Shown: positions 11,013 through 22,777, counted from the stretch's first letter. The stretch: 64,000 bases of DNA from Mikania micrantha (GCA_009363875.1 CM018693.1:107648362-107712361), one strand, 5' to 3'. The notes: a model not told the origin generated them from the letters alone. Numbers and translations are program-made.

Positions 11013-11429
11013 TATATAGGAAAGTGTTCAAATTATAACCCACTCTTAAAGCAATAAGTCGAAAAAACACGTCAAGATGAAGCCAAATCTTGGATTTTTT
11101 TAACATCATTGTAACACATTTATAACACTATGTTCTTTTATGAGTTTGTGTAAATTCATCACCGTTTAAGAGATATCATCGTTGTAAGTTTTTGATTTAC
11201 AGCACTGTAACTGTTTTAGACCCAAAAATTACAACGATGTAAACTCTTAAACGGTGATGAATTTTCGCAAACTCATAAAAGAACATAGTGTTCTAAATGT
11301 GTTAAAATGATGTTAATAAAAAAAATCCAAGATTTGTCTTTATCTTGGCAAAGTTATTTGGGTTATTGCAATAAAGGCGGGTTATTGCAATAAAGGCGGG
11401 TTATTATTTGTTCACAATCCTATATATAT
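11013..11429. mobile_element. Fold-back MITE, nearly full-length inverted repeat
   Basis: The two halves are reverse complements over most of the element. The left arm contains CACCGTTTAAGAG and AACACTATGTTCTTTTATGA; the right arm contains their complements CTCTTAAACGGTG and TCATAAAAGAACATAGTGTT, with a short centre near 11210-11225. The outer ends read TATATATAGGA, embedded in TA runs, so a TA-type target site is likely. No coding capacity. A transcript would form a long near-perfect hairpin. Confidence 0.75.
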
Positions 11430-12257
11430 ATATTAAACAACGGAAATTTTATTACCCCAAAACTAGCAAGCTGCTAGAAAATTACATACACCAAAATTAG
11501 AGAAAACTACTACAAAAATTACACCTTCATTAAACAAACCGAAAAGACCTCCAATCCTCCTAACTCAAGATCTCCTTAGTCATCCTATTTTTTATCCACA
11601 AAAAACTTAACCTCTTTACTTCTTCAACCAAAGCGCTCAATATTGACCAAACATTATTGAACACCATTTTGTTTCTTATCCTCCATATACACCAACACCC
11701 TGATAATATTATTGCATGGATAACCTCCCTCTTGAAATCACCAACTAGGAGAAATCTATACATAGTAAATATATCCCGAACCTCAAATACTAAGATAGGG
11801 GGATTTTACACCACAATGAAATGATTTGCCAAAATTCCAACGATACCCGCATCCCATAATATATGATTAGACGATTCCTCGACTACACCGCACAGTAGGC
11901 ACACCGGGTTATGTACCAAAGGCAGCCTTCTCGCAAGACCATCTCGAGTGGGAAGTCTACCCATTTCAGCTCTCCAAGCAAACACATTCACTTTAATTGA
12001 ACCCCAACATAATCTAACATAGTATTCCATTCCTCCCATGAGATTGAACCCCACCTAGTACGGTTGTTAACCGTAAATAACTGAGAGATTTTGTCTCCTC
12101 AAGCAATCCACGATATGACCGCCTCCTTCCTCTGAAAATTGCATCGTTTCTTGCTTTCCATATACACCAGAATAGGATGGTAGCATGCAGAGCTTCCTTT
12201 TTCCGATCATTCCCATTATCCCTTTGGCGAAGTTGTAGCAAATATTTCACAGCGAAA
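11430..12257 (-). pseudogene. LINE (L1-type) 3' tails, zf-RVT region
   Basis: Two fragments read on the minus strand. 11560-12054 includes VNVFAWRAEMGRLPTRDGLA followed by a Cys-rich CLLCG and SSNHIL, the pattern of the zinc-binding domain after plant LINE reverse transcriptases. It continues to CIWRIRNKMVF and LSFLWIKNR, typical of LINE ORF2 C-termini. 12060-12277 carries a second, different C-terminus with CIWKARNDAIF and EETKSLSYL. Both are interrupted and 5'-truncated. The minus-strand 3' end runs into a TA tail next to the fold-back MITE. Confidence 0.65.
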
Positions 12258-12701
12258 GCAAAAATGGGCTGATTCAATTTACACCAATTACGTTAAATAA
12301 GTATGTAAGTGTTATTTGATGCCAGTAATTATTTATATAACCAAGTTCAATAATTTAGACTTTAAAGTATTAGTTTTTTTTTAAAGTCCAGTATAGATTT
12401 TGTTGCAAACTTTGGTTTTATATATTTTTTGTTTGATCATTCAAACATTGCTAAGGGAGGCTATGGGAGAATTCTTATCAACATAAACCAAACAACACAA
12501 TAGTTGTTGTAGCCACCTCACCAATGTTGCAAATCACAGGAAAGGTAATTAATCATTACGGTGTTACATTGCATGACCTCTTGAACCACCTCTTTACAAC
12601 TAGAAAGGTAATTAATACATATCATAAAACTCGCATGGTATTAATCATTCCTATTTTTATGGTTTTTTATAGGTTGTGAGTACATTTGGCTTTAAGATTA
12701 A
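12258..12701. repeat. Copy A of a 444-bp tandem duplication
   Basis: It is nearly identical to 14455-14899, starting GCAAAAATGGGCTGATTC and ending GGCTTTAAGATTAA. No coding content is seen. Copy A begins exactly where LINE resemblance stops and ends exactly where the Helitron-like CTAG terminus begins. Confidence 0.85.
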
Positions 12702-13097
12702 CTAGCAACGTTGCCCGCCGCGCGCTGCGGCGGCGGCAAAGCATACAATAATTCTAATTTATTATGTCAAATAAAAATACATTATATTTTACCCAACTTG
12801 TTTTCGAACAAAATTTATGTCAAGACATAGATAAAGCCGAAATTATAGAACCTTGAAGGGGTTAAAAAAACCATTTTACAAATTTTTTAAAAAATTGAAA
12901 AAATGAAAGCGTCAACGCCAAAAGCAAAGGGGATCAATTATGGAACAAAAGAGATAAACCCGAAAATATAAAAAACTCGAGGGGGCCAAAATGATGTTTA
13001 TTAAGCTTTTAAAAAGTTGAGGGAATGAAAATGTGAATTTTAAAACTTGAGGAGATATAACGTATAACTGAAAATGTATATGAAATAAACAGAAAAC

Positions 13098-13213
13098 AAC
13101 AACACGTACCCCGTGTAATATCATTTGTGGGGTCTAGGGGAGGTAAGATGAATACATATCTTACACTCACCACATTGTGGTAGAGAGGCTGCTTCGTAAG
13201 AGACCCCAGGCTC
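13098..13213 (-). mobile_element. TS/Au-type SINE 3' part, minus strand
   Basis: On the minus strand it reads GAGCCTGGGGTCTCT..., a GCAGCCTCTCTACC box and a CCTAGACCCCAC box, ending in a short TTG-repeat tail (seen as ACAACAACA on the plus strand near 13098). This matches the consensus order of plant TS/Au SINEs as I know them, and the copy at 13798-13919. Confidence 0.65.
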
Positions 13214-13642
13214 AAATGGTTTTCAAAGTTTTGAAATTCTTTTTTTTTCTTTTTTAGTATTACTATCAGTAGTGTGTATATATATATATATACACTTAAT
13301 TTATTTTATTTATTTATTATTATTTGTATATAACTATCATATCTAGATCATGAAGATCCAAATATGAGTCGTATTTAAATCCAACATGATCTTTTAACAG
13401 CCTTGCAAACTGAACAATCCAGTCCTGTACACATGTTGTAACTTTCTCTACTTTTCTGACTTTTCCCTCATTTCCAATCTCTGAAACCCAATGAGGTTTT
13501 GAGGAAAAGGATTTGATGATCATAAGCAAAACTATATCAAAACCCAAGTGGGTTTTTAGGGGGTGAGGAAGCACTATGACCCATTATTGCCACCGCAAAA
13601 CCAGCGACATAAAACTTAATTACCCAATGAGGTCTTAATTAA

Positions 13643-13919
13643 AAAACGCCCCATTTGTGGTGCACGCATACCATGTATATATGTGTGGGCCCTTAAGGGG
13701 CAAAAGTAAAAGTGCACTAATTTTAACGTTATTTCAATTATTTTGTGAAAATAGCGTTAAAATCATTGGGATGATCAACTTCAAACGATAACTTTGAGCC
13801 GGGGACTCTTTCGGAGCAGCTTCTCTATCCCAATTGGGATAGGGTAAGGTTTGTATCTATCATTCCCCCCAGACCCTACTGAAAGTGGGAATATACTGGG
13901 TAAGGTTGTTGTTGTTGTT
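13643..13919 (+). mobile_element. TS/Au-type SINE with target-site duplication
   Basis: The 3' half (13798-13919) has GAGCCGGGGACTCTTTCGG, a CAGCTTCTCTATCC box, a CCCCAGACCCTACTG box and ends in (TTG)4. It is flanked by a perfect 14-bp direct repeat GAGGTCTTAATTAA at 13629-13642 and 13920-13933. The tRNA-like head is not clearly recognisable in 13643-13790. Confidence 0.65.
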
Positions 13920-14409
13920 GAGGTCTTAATTAAGAAAAAGAATTTGATGACCAGAAGTAAAAGCATATCAAAATAAAAGAAAGCAAACCTAAATGAGATG
14001 AGAATTATACATACCGTATGAAGGTAGGGCATAAAATAAGCCAAAGCTCACGAAATATGCAGGAAGACAACAGCGTGCGGCAGCAAGAAAGAAACAGAAG
14101 CTGGCGCAACGTGAAAGAGAAAGGCAACCTCAAAACCAACACAACGAATTGAATAAATAAGGAAAGAAACAAAAGGTCAGTTGCTTAGACGCTTACCATT
14201 AAACAACAATTCAACTCCAAAGAAAACCATAGACAAAAAAAGGGGAAGGTAAGAGTATCCAGAGATGTCGGGAAGGAACTAAAAAAAATAAAACGTTGTT
14301 AAGATTCGAAACCGCGTATAACTGGAGCAAAACAGAGCGCGCAAACCACTAAAGCATCTCATTCATTTGCTCAGATTTCCACAGCCAAAGTATATAAATG
14401 TAAAACCAG

Positions 14410-14442
14410 TGTCGGTGAAAGAATCCCACCGACATTGGTTTT
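14410..14442. repeat. Short hairpin
   Basis: AACCAGTGTCGGTG and CACCGACATTGGTT form a 14-bp stem with one mismatch around a short loop. It lies just inside the proposed 5' end of the Helitron-like element. Confidence 0.6.
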
Positions 14443-14454
14443 TAAGATATAAAT

Positions 14455-14899
14455 GCAAAAATGGGCTGATTCAATTTACACCAATTACGTTAAATAAGTA
14501 TGTAAGTGTTATTTGATGCCAGTAATTATTTATATAACCAAGTTCAATAATTTAGACTTTAAAGTATTAGTTTTTTTTTAAAAGTCCAGTATAGATTTTG
14601 TTGCAAACTTTGGTTTTATATATTTTTTGTTTGATCATTCAAACATTGCCTAGGGAGGCTATGGGAGAATTCTTATCAACATAAACCAAACAACACAATA
14701 GTTGTTGTAGCCACCTCACCAATGTTGCAAATCACAGGAAAGGTAATTAATCATTACGGTGTTACATTGCATGACCTCTTGAACCACCTCTTTACAACTA
14801 GAAAGGTAATTAATACATATCATAAAACTCGCATGGTATTAATCATTACTATTTTTATGGTTTTTTATAGGTTGTGAGTACATTTGGCTTTAAGATTAA
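14455..14899. repeat. Copy B of the 444-bp tandem duplication
   Basis: It repeats 12258-12701 with only a few differences. Removing 12702-14447 would leave the two copies in tandem with a 7-bp spacer. Confidence 0.85.
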
Positions 14900-16805
14900 T
14901 GTCTGGTTCGCTTAGGGTCCAAAATACTAGTGAGATTCAAAATCCAGAATTCTTCCTCCTCTCATGGTTGTCGCTATGTTTTCTTTCTGTTGCATCTTCA
15001 ATGTGAGCCTTTCGATCTGTATTTCGTCTCCCTAGGGTTTTCTTGTGTGCTCGGGGTCGCACTGCACCCATTTTAGGGTTTCTGGGAGGAAGGCAATACC
15101 GACTCTACTATCATCACTATTAGTGTCTTTCTCAGGTATTTTTTTCTTTATTGTATACCGATTTCCCATTTATTGATGGTTTATGGTTTATGATTTATGG
15201 AGATGTTGTCCTACAATCTTGTGTGTCTTTTATGGAACCCTAACTTGCAGGTTTATTGATTTGGTCTACATCTATAGGGGTTGGTTCCCGGTCACCTACG
15301 TCGTATGTTTTACTTCTTCTTTGTTAAATAATCACCATTGAATTATGGATTTGAACTGGTTATAGTAAGTTGGGTTAGCCACTTATCGTGTTTCTTGATT
15401 TCAACTGATTTTAGTAACTTGGGTTAGCGACTTGGAGTTCAAATTTGTTGTTCAGCAAATTTTGACTGATTTTGTTGATCAACTGATTTGTTAATTGCTC
15501 AATTTGCTAATTTTCAGTTTGGTGTTGTATTAGATTAAGTTGCTAATTTATTGTTTAACGATATGAAGTTTTTGTTTATTTGGATTCCCGAATGTCAATT
15601 TGTGCATCATTAAACTGGTCCTTGTGCTTTGTTGGTTCAACCCACCACTTGCAGCAATTAATAGATAACCATTTGAAATCAATTGATTGGTATGGTTTGC
15701 ATAATAAGGACTTCTATCATTACATCTGTATTATTATTTTGTTGTTTAAATTCTATTTTAGTTTGGTGCTTTTTTTAGAATTTGTATATAGTGCTTTGTG
15801 ATTTTGAAAGCAATCTAGCATCTAATGATATTCTCTTTTGGAATATTTTATTTTTTCAAGACTTAAAAGTTAAAACCTTTAACAACTTCAACAATTTAGG
15901 ATGCTTTCGAACTTTAAATTTCTATATTTCTGACCAATATGTTTCTATTAGATTTTTATATATTAATAAATTTGAAAAACAATAGATTTAACCTGAAATG
16001 GGTTTTGGTGAAAACGTATTTTGTGATATTAGTAATTATGTTAATTTGAATTTGAAGTTAGCATGCCAAATTTGTGCATCTGTCTTTGCATAATTGCATG
16101 TCGGATTATTCTAATGTTTTATTAGTTTATATTAAATCAAGCATTGTGTATACCCAATTAAAAACAAAAATTGTCAATTTGACAACATGTTATTGCTACA
16201 TATATGCTATGCACTGTATTATTTTAGTAGTGATTGATAACATATGAGTCAAATGGTTTTCATGGGGAATTTTATCATTTTATCTCACATATTAGTCCTT
16301 ATTTTTTTTACACATTTCTTATGCTTGTAATATTGCTTTCAACTTTCAAATGCAGGTTTGTTGTTTTCTTGATGCAAAAAACACTAGTTTTTGTAGTTTT
16401 ATTTGAATATCGTGACTTATAATCGCTTCAGTTTTACAAAATAAGAATTTGGTTTGCAATTTAAATATTATAAATGCACAAAATTTTCACCATAAGAATG
16501 ATTTATATTGTAGATTAGTTTTTGTGTATTTATTTTGGTGCATGAATAAGCTTGAACTAAATCAATTTGAATAGGCTATTTGTTACATGTGATTTTTTTT
16601 TGGTTAATGTATTGTTTTTGATTGAGTTAAGGTAATCTAGAGGGTGTTGCGAGTACATAAGATTATAGATAAATGACTTCGAGTTGCATTCTACAAATTT
16701 GAACTTTTATTTGAAATATTGTAGATGAACTCTGCATTTCTAAACTTTAACAAGTCATATCCCCACCCATCTTTCAAGGTTCTTGTAACATATTTTATTT
16801 GCCAG

Positions 16806-16889
16806 GTAGATAATGGTTGCATGAGTAACCTAATTTCAACCTTGTATGATGATGATTGGAATGTTCTTGTAGCACATTTTATAGGCATG
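16806..16889 (+). pseudogene. Exon-like block of unidentified gene (part 1)
   Basis: 84 bases, exactly 28 codons, between TTTGCCAG and GTATGT splice-like borders. The translation begins VDNGCMSNLISTLYDDDWN. I do not recognise the family. The next block (17047-17124) is in the same phase, so both may come from one gene fragment. It lies within the stretch that ends in a Helitron 3' terminus, a setting in which captured exons are common. Confidence 0.3.
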
Positions 16890-17046
16890 GTATGTCTCTC
16901 AATTAGGGAATAGGGTTAGATTATGTTTATATCGTCTTTAAAAATATTTTTTTGTGTTCATACTGTATAGCATTATCTATAGACAGACTATGTTTTTGTA
17001 ATGATATAACCATAAGTATGACACTGTTCTATTTTGGTTTAATCAG

Positions 17047-17124
17047 GATTTTGCTGGTCAAATATATGGTGTTGATTCAATTCAAATGATTAATAAACTG
17101 AAACAGCATAACGAAGAATTAGAG
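17047..17124 (+). pseudogene. Exon-like block of unidentified gene (part 2)
   Basis: 78 bases, exactly 26 codons, bounded by TTAATCAG and GTATGC. The translation begins DFAGQIYGVDSIQMINKLKQ and ends HNEELE, with a short Lys/Glu-rich coiled-coil look. The phase matches the block at 16806-16889. No family is recognised, and no further matching exon was found up to 18702. Confidence 0.3.
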
Positions 17125-19083
17125 GTATGCCTAATTTTCTTTTTGAGTGCATGTACTGTTGCAACGTTCAAACATGGTTATGGGCTTCTGCCTATGTTTG
17201 TTACCATTAGAACGGGATCATTAATTGAACTTGTGTTTTTCTATGTTTGACCCATAATATTTTTCTTTAAATTTTAGTATTTCATAAATAACTATTTTTT
17301 CAAATGTGATATGCAAATTAAAATGTTGTTGCTATGTGCCTAATTTTAGAGTTTCTTTTTAAGAGTTTGTAACACATAAATATACCTGTTGCGACTTTAA
17401 AATCACTTGGTTTGTTTTCTTCTTAAGACATGTTTTTTAAATTGACAAGAAAATATAACCAAATTTGATCAATTTCATATAATTTGTTGAAATTACTTTT
17501 TTAATCTGAAGATATGGGCAGTTGGGCAGCAATTGTAACTTGTAAGTTTTAATTTTCTTGAATTTTTTGAACTTTTAATCATGAGTATGTATGAACATGG
17601 AATTGGTTACTATTATGAACATATATTTATATCATGAAAGACACATTGAATTTGGTTTTAAGGGCATCAAGGTATATTATAGCTTTATATAATTCGGTTT
17701 GGGATATGAATTTAAAGCTTTTTAAGCTTGTAGTTACCGCCATCGCAAATAAGGGAAATTGGTTGGGTCAGTATTGGGTTTAACCCACAAAGAAGTTAAG
17801 CTAGAGGCGTCATGTTCAGGTCTACAAAAGAAAACTAATGAGAGCACTATCTACAAAAGATTTTAATTAAGATATGTTGGTTTCTTTTGCAATTAACTTT
17901 AATTTTTTAAGCAACCAAATGCATTTGTTTAGTTCATAAGAATTTTGTAAATAAAAGTTACCACTTACAACTTGATACTACAATGCATGCCCTCAATTCC
18001 AATTAAGATTCAATTGTGTCTCTTATGACAAGTACTTAAGAATTTAGGAAGTAAAATTTTGTAGTATGAATATTATTAAATTAATTATACTTTGTATCAT
18101 TTTGTTAAAAAAATTTACAATTTACAGTTATAAATGTGTGTGTATATCAAGTCAACAAATGATGATCATGTCAATAAGGTAAATGGTTTTATGTTGTTGA
18201 TTCTTTGATTTATGCAGATTCTGAAAGAAAATTGTTATTTTATGATTTAAAGGGATGCATGATCAAGTTTTTTCACTTCCTTTTCTCTTGAATGCATCTC
18301 TCTTTGTTTGCTTAGTCATTTGATGCTTTACATGGTATGTTTTTATTGCAATGTTTATAAATTTTTGAGTAAATTTCCATTCCTATAGGCCTTTCGATTC
18401 ACTAGATTTTCTTTTCAATTATTCATTGTATTATTCAAAACATATTAGGTTGTGAATTATAGTGTAGTATGTGTTTTATTTCATTGTTACTAACCCATTT
18501 AGTAGAAAACATCCTCTTCTCATCTTTCTCACTAATTAATTTTATCTTGATAATTTACTATGATTCCAGTTTGTATTAATTTTTTTATTCACATTGAATC
18601 GTTTATTAAACCAATGTATTACGTCATATTATGAACTTTTAGTTTTATTTTTATATCATATCACTTATTCAGCTCCATGTAATACACGGGTTTCTAACCT
18701 AGTATGTATTATATATATCAGTAAGATATGGACGCACAAAAGCATCAATCTAGAACGGGAGATCAATCAATTTCATAGAAGCATACGGACGAAAATTAAT
18801 GTCCATGTATAATTCACCTTCTACATCCATTGACGAATTTTCAAAAAATCATCTATCTTCTTCATCCATGAATGTCAAAAAGTAATCCATCGTCTACTGA
18901 AATCAAATCAGGAAGCTGATGATTTGGCATAAACGAATCAAAGAGTTGCCTAACGCATCTCTTCTACTCACTGACATTCATGGGATATCTTCTTCCTCAC
19001 CTATCTATTGTCAGAAGCAGAACCAAAATATATTATCCCTACAAACTCAAAATCTCACAAAATTGCTTGGATTCTGATCAAGA

Positions 19084-20673
19084 ATGCTAAAAAGTATACA
19101 AAAACCTTATTCAACGCCTGTGAATCTTGGAGATGGAGTTGTTAGAATCTTAGCAAGGTCTAGTCTTTCTTCCGTTGGATGCTTCGAGTCAAAGAAAGAT
19201 TCATATGAGTTGAACCGAATGTTAACTGAATGTGAGGGTAGTATAAACCACATTAGCAAAATGCATGCGAAGATCATTGTTGGAGGTTATGGGCAAAATG
19301 TATTTGTTGGGTCTAAGCTTATTGGTATGTATGCTAGGCTGGATCAGCTGTACATGAACCATGCACGTAAGGTGTTCGATCATTTGCTTGAAAGAGATGT
19401 TTTCTTGTGGAACATGATGATTCAAACCTATGCACATTCAGGTTTGTCTGCAGAAGCATTGGGTGTGTATAAGGAGATGTGTGAAAAATATGTGGTTATT
19501 GACAAGTATACTTTTACATTCGTGCTAAAGGCATGTGGTATTGTTAAAGATGAAATGTCTGGTCGTGTTATCCATGGACATGTCATGAAATGTGGTTTTT
19601 ATTTCAATGTCTTTGTTGGGAATGCTCTTGTAGCTTTATATGCAAAGTGTCAAATGATGGAGGCGTGTCGACACGTGTTTGATGAGATACCTGAAAAGGA
19701 TGTTGTTAGTTGGAATACTGTTATTTCTGGATGCGCTAACAATGATCGCTTTATTGAAGCTATTGAGCTTTTTCATACTTTTCTACAAGACGAATCGTTT
19801 AGTGTACCAGACCATGCAACTCTTGTTAGCATTTTGCCTGTTTGTGCTCAAGTAGCAGAAATTCGACTAGGGTATTGGATTCATTGTTACACCATAAAAA
19901 TAGGCTTGACAAGCGATACTATGGTGGGGAGCGGTCTTATTGCCATGTATGGAAACTCTGGCCATTTGGACTATGCACGCCAAGTGTTTGATGAAATATC
20001 TGAAAGAAACATTATGGTATGGACTGCTATGATGAGGGGCTATGGTATGCATGGGAACCCACAGGAAGCACTCAATCTTTTCTACAACTTCTTGGAGTGT
20101 GGCTTCCATCCGGACGGGGTTGTGTTTTTATGCTTGCTATCAACATGTAGTCATGTTGGGTTAGTTGAAGAAGGTCGTGAAATTTTTAAACAAATGGAAG
20201 ATTATGGTGTGGAGATAGGTCATGAGCATTATGCTTGTATGGTCGATCTATACGGAAGAGCTGGTTTGCTTATAGAAGCAGTTGAATTTATTAAATTGAT
20301 GCCTATGTTACCTGGGAAGGATGTATATGGTGCTCTTCTTGGTGCTTGTAGAATGCATAATAATATTGAACTTGCTGAAGTCGTTGCAGAGAAGTTGTTT
20401 GTCTTGGATCCGAACAGTGGTGGTAGATATGTAACTCTAGCTAAAATATATGGGGATGGTGGGCGATTGAAGGATGCCGCAGCGGTTAGGAAGTTGATGG
20501 TGAAGAAAAACATCAAGAAACCATTTGGGTTTAGCTCGATCAAGGTGGATAGTGTGGTTCATACATTTGGAGTAGAAGATGCAACTCACGTAAAAACAAT
20601 GGAGATTTTTGACACTCTTGCAAATCTTGATGAGTTAATGACATGTAATTATAAACTTGAAACACATTGTTAG
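19084..20673 (+). CDS. Pentatricopeptide repeat protein, PLS subfamily, E class
   Basis: An intact intronless frame of 529 codons. PPR proteins of this class bind organellar RNA in a sequence-specific way, usually for C-to-U editing in mitochondria or plastids. Visible repeats include DVFLWNMMIQTYAHSGLSAE (about 105-124), DVVSWNTVISGCANNDRFIE (206-225) and NIMVWTAMMRGYGMHGNPQE (309-328), alternating with longer L/S units. From about 413 (DVYGALLGACRMHNNIELAE) it carries the E motif, then an E+-like tail to about 515. There is no DYW domain, so any editing would need a partner. The N-terminus (MLKSIQKPYSTPVNLG) is basic and hydroxylated, compatible with an organelle transit peptide. The ATG at 19084 follows an in-frame stop. 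A broken duplicate lies at 34697-36258. The RNA target cannot be told. Confidence 0.9.
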   Translation: MLKSIQKPYSTPVNLGDGVVRILARSSLSSVGCFESKKDSYELNRMLTECEGSINHISKMHAKIIVGGYGQNVFVGSKLIGMYARLDQLYMNHARKVFDHLLERDVFLWNMMIQTYAHSGLSAEALGVYKEMCEKYVVIDKYTFTFVLKACGIVKDEMSGRVIHGHVMKCGFYFNVFVGNALVALYAKCQMMEACRHVFDEIPEKDVVSWNTVISGCANNDRFIEAIELFHTFLQDESFSVPDHATLVSILPVCAQVAEIRLGYWIHCYTIKIGLTSDTMVGSGLIAMYGNSGHLDYARQVFDEISERNIMVWTAMMRGYGMHGNPQEALNLFYNFLECGFHPDGVVFLCLLSTCSHVGLVEEGREIFKQMEDYGVEIGHEHYACMVDLYGRAGLLIEAVEFIKLMPMLPGKDVYGALLGACRMHNNIELAEVVAEKLFVLDPNSGGRYVTLAKIYGDGGRLKDAAAVRKLMVKKNIKKPFGFSSIKVDSVVHTFGVEDATHVKTMEIFDTLANLDELMTCNYKLETHC

Positions 20674-20716
20674 AAAGTTGGTGCTTGGAAACTAGTAGGC
20701 ATGTTGAATATTAAAG

Positions 20717-22772
20717 TGTCATACCCTCAAGTTACCACCTGTGGATCTAAACAAGGGGCGGAACTACAAGAGGGTCAAGGGGGTCCACCGACCCTCAGGC
20801 CGACGAAACTACGTGTTACTCGGTGAGTTTGAGTGCTTGATGGAAGAAGCTTTCTTGTGTTTTGGCCTATCTAGATTGTATCCCTAGAGTATCTAAAATA
20901 AAAAATGAATTGAGTAGCTGCAATTCTATGTTTTTTTGTCGGTCGTCGATTGTTGTAAGCCATCAACGAGAGCGTAAAATTTAGAAGAGGAAAGGAAGAA
21001 GATGACCTGAATGGGTTGGTTTGAGTAAACAATTGTAATATAATGGGTTGAAATGGGTAACATCATAATATTGAATGGGTTGAGATGGGTAGCACTTACA
21101 CACAACGCGGGTCAAGATGGGTAACCAAAAAACTGTATATGCAATGGATTCAAATATTTAAGAATGATTAATAACTTATTTGATTAGAATATCGCTAAAA
21201 ATTATTCAAATGGACTATTTGTTTACTTATAACACATCTTAAGTTAAACTAAATTGATGTTTTTAAGAACAATCTATTTAGATTCGAACTGATTTTGCTT
21301 AAAACCCGTTCTGACCCGAACCCATCCTGATACGAACCCGTTCTCACCCGTTACCCAACCCGATCCAACCCGCCCATTTTGCCTGGCATAATCTTATCAC
21401 CATTTTATATCCCAAATTTACCTATTGATTTCTGGCTTAAATTGTTACCCAATTTGCACCCACTTATAATCGTTGTAAGTTACTTACGGATTTGACTTTA
21501 ATTAATATTTATTAAACTAAAAATATATATTGATGAACTAATTAGTATACCAATTTGATGCTATATACCAAATTGTTACACACCCCATCAGCCGGATTTA
21601 TTGAATAATATACATGTATATAATTAATATTTAAGTGTTTATAAACACAGTTTATTATGTTTACGATCACAAACCGGTAATGTTCATAAACTTGAGTATT
21701 AAATTGGTTTGAGTTATTAGTTAACTCTGGTTACCCATACCTGTACTCGTTGACCCGACGATGCCTTCTAAATCTTAATAAAACTCGTTAAAAATTTGAG
21801 CTTTATCATTCCGCCACAACACGTAACCATCTTGCATTTACCCATAACACGTCGTGAATAGCAAGATCATTTTTAGCAACCATTTTAAGCTTATAACCCA
21901 AAACCGAACCATAACGACTCGTTTACAAGTTTTAAGATTTTAATTTACGTTTTGTATCATCATTTGTTGCATTTAACAAAAGATTATTTGAGAAAAACTT
22001 GATTAACAAGAGATAAATAATCGGTACCTTGAGCCCGTTTGGTTTCGCGGTATTAGTTAGCAAACGGTTGACGATCTCGGGTGTTTCTTGGTTGTCGCCG
22101 CCTGATACGGTGATGTTTGGTTACTCCCGTGGTTGTTCCCACTCGTTCCTTGGTGGTTGCTGCTCGTGAAATCAGTTCTCAATAGTGTGCCGTTCGTGGT
22201 TTGTTTTTAAAAAAAACCAAGAGTGCCGCCCAAGTTTTAATTCATAATTTTGGAAATTAATTTTCTCAATTTATGTTTACACCGTGATTTGCATTCCATA
22301 TTCTCATTTTATTATATATTTTATTTTTTATTTTTTTGTTTTTTTATTATTAATATATACACACACACACATATCTTGTACATGAACTTGTCTAATATTT
22401 GACAAACTTAATTAATCCTTCTCAAGTGTAATTCATAGTTAACGACTTATATTAGGAACTCAACACGGTCGCGTCTAATCCTTCTAGCAAATCTTACACA
22501 GCCGTTTTATGGTTATGATTAAAAATTATTTTTTTCTCAAACATAAAACTTTCATGTTCTATAATTCTTCTAATGCTCTCTAATATTTATTATAATCCAT
22601 AAACCAGAACCAAAGTCCGTTAGTGCTACACTATATAATAGTTAAGTGTTTATTAAAGTGTGAATGGGATGTATAATTTTCTGAGTTGTTCTAGTCTGAG
22701 TCGTTAATAACTAACAAATCATATTTATGAAATGTGAGCGTCGGTTGTTACCGGAATTCGCCGATTGTCACA
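20717..22772 (-). mobile_element. Solo LTR (family of 38098-45750), 2056 bp
   Basis: Perfect 5-bp target duplications TAAAG flank it (20712-20716 and 22773-22777). The same place in the duplicate (near 36300) is uninterrupted, so the insertion followed the duplication. Read on the minus strand it starts TGTGACAATCGG and ends GGTAACTTGAGGGTATGACA, close to the end of the LTR at 38098-45750. No coding sequence is seen. GGGTT/AACCC-rich short repeats occur at about 21000-21130 and 21300-21370. Confidence 0.75.
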
Positions 22773-22777
22773 TAAAG

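Larger units (their letters stand above)
12702..14447 (-). mobile_element. Helitron-like element (minus strand), candidate
   Basis: Read on the minus strand, the right-hand terminus ends in CTAG (12702-12705), preceded by a GC-rich hairpin with CCGCCGC/GCGGCGG arms about a dozen bases inside, as in Helitron 3' ends. A 5' TC at 14447-14446 would place the insertion between host A (12701) and T (14448), the Helitron target. No Rep/helicase is encoded, so it would be non-autonomous. Two SINEs of one family lie inside. The 5' boundary is inferred from the flanking duplication and is the weaker end. Confidence 0.45.
14900..18702 (+). mobile_element. AT-rich region ending in a Helitron-like 3' terminus
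   Basis: At 18699-18702 the sequence reads CTAG followed by T, preceded by a hairpin-like CATGTAATACACGGG and TTTCTAAC, a common plant Helitron 3' end. The left boundary is not resolved, so the span is a maximum. No long gene is present, but two exon-like blocks with good splice borders lie at 16806-16889 and 17047-17124, and 14940-15135 resembles a 5' leader with a following intron. Confidence 0.4.

Noticed and set aside
12258..14899. Short LTR element with 444-bp LTRs
   Set aside because: The repeats do not begin TG and end CA, no primer site follows the first copy, and the inner segment has a Helitron-type terminus.
20229..20543. 104-codon minus-strand open frame
   Set aside because: Antisense shadow of the PPR gene; the same shadow appears in the duplicate.
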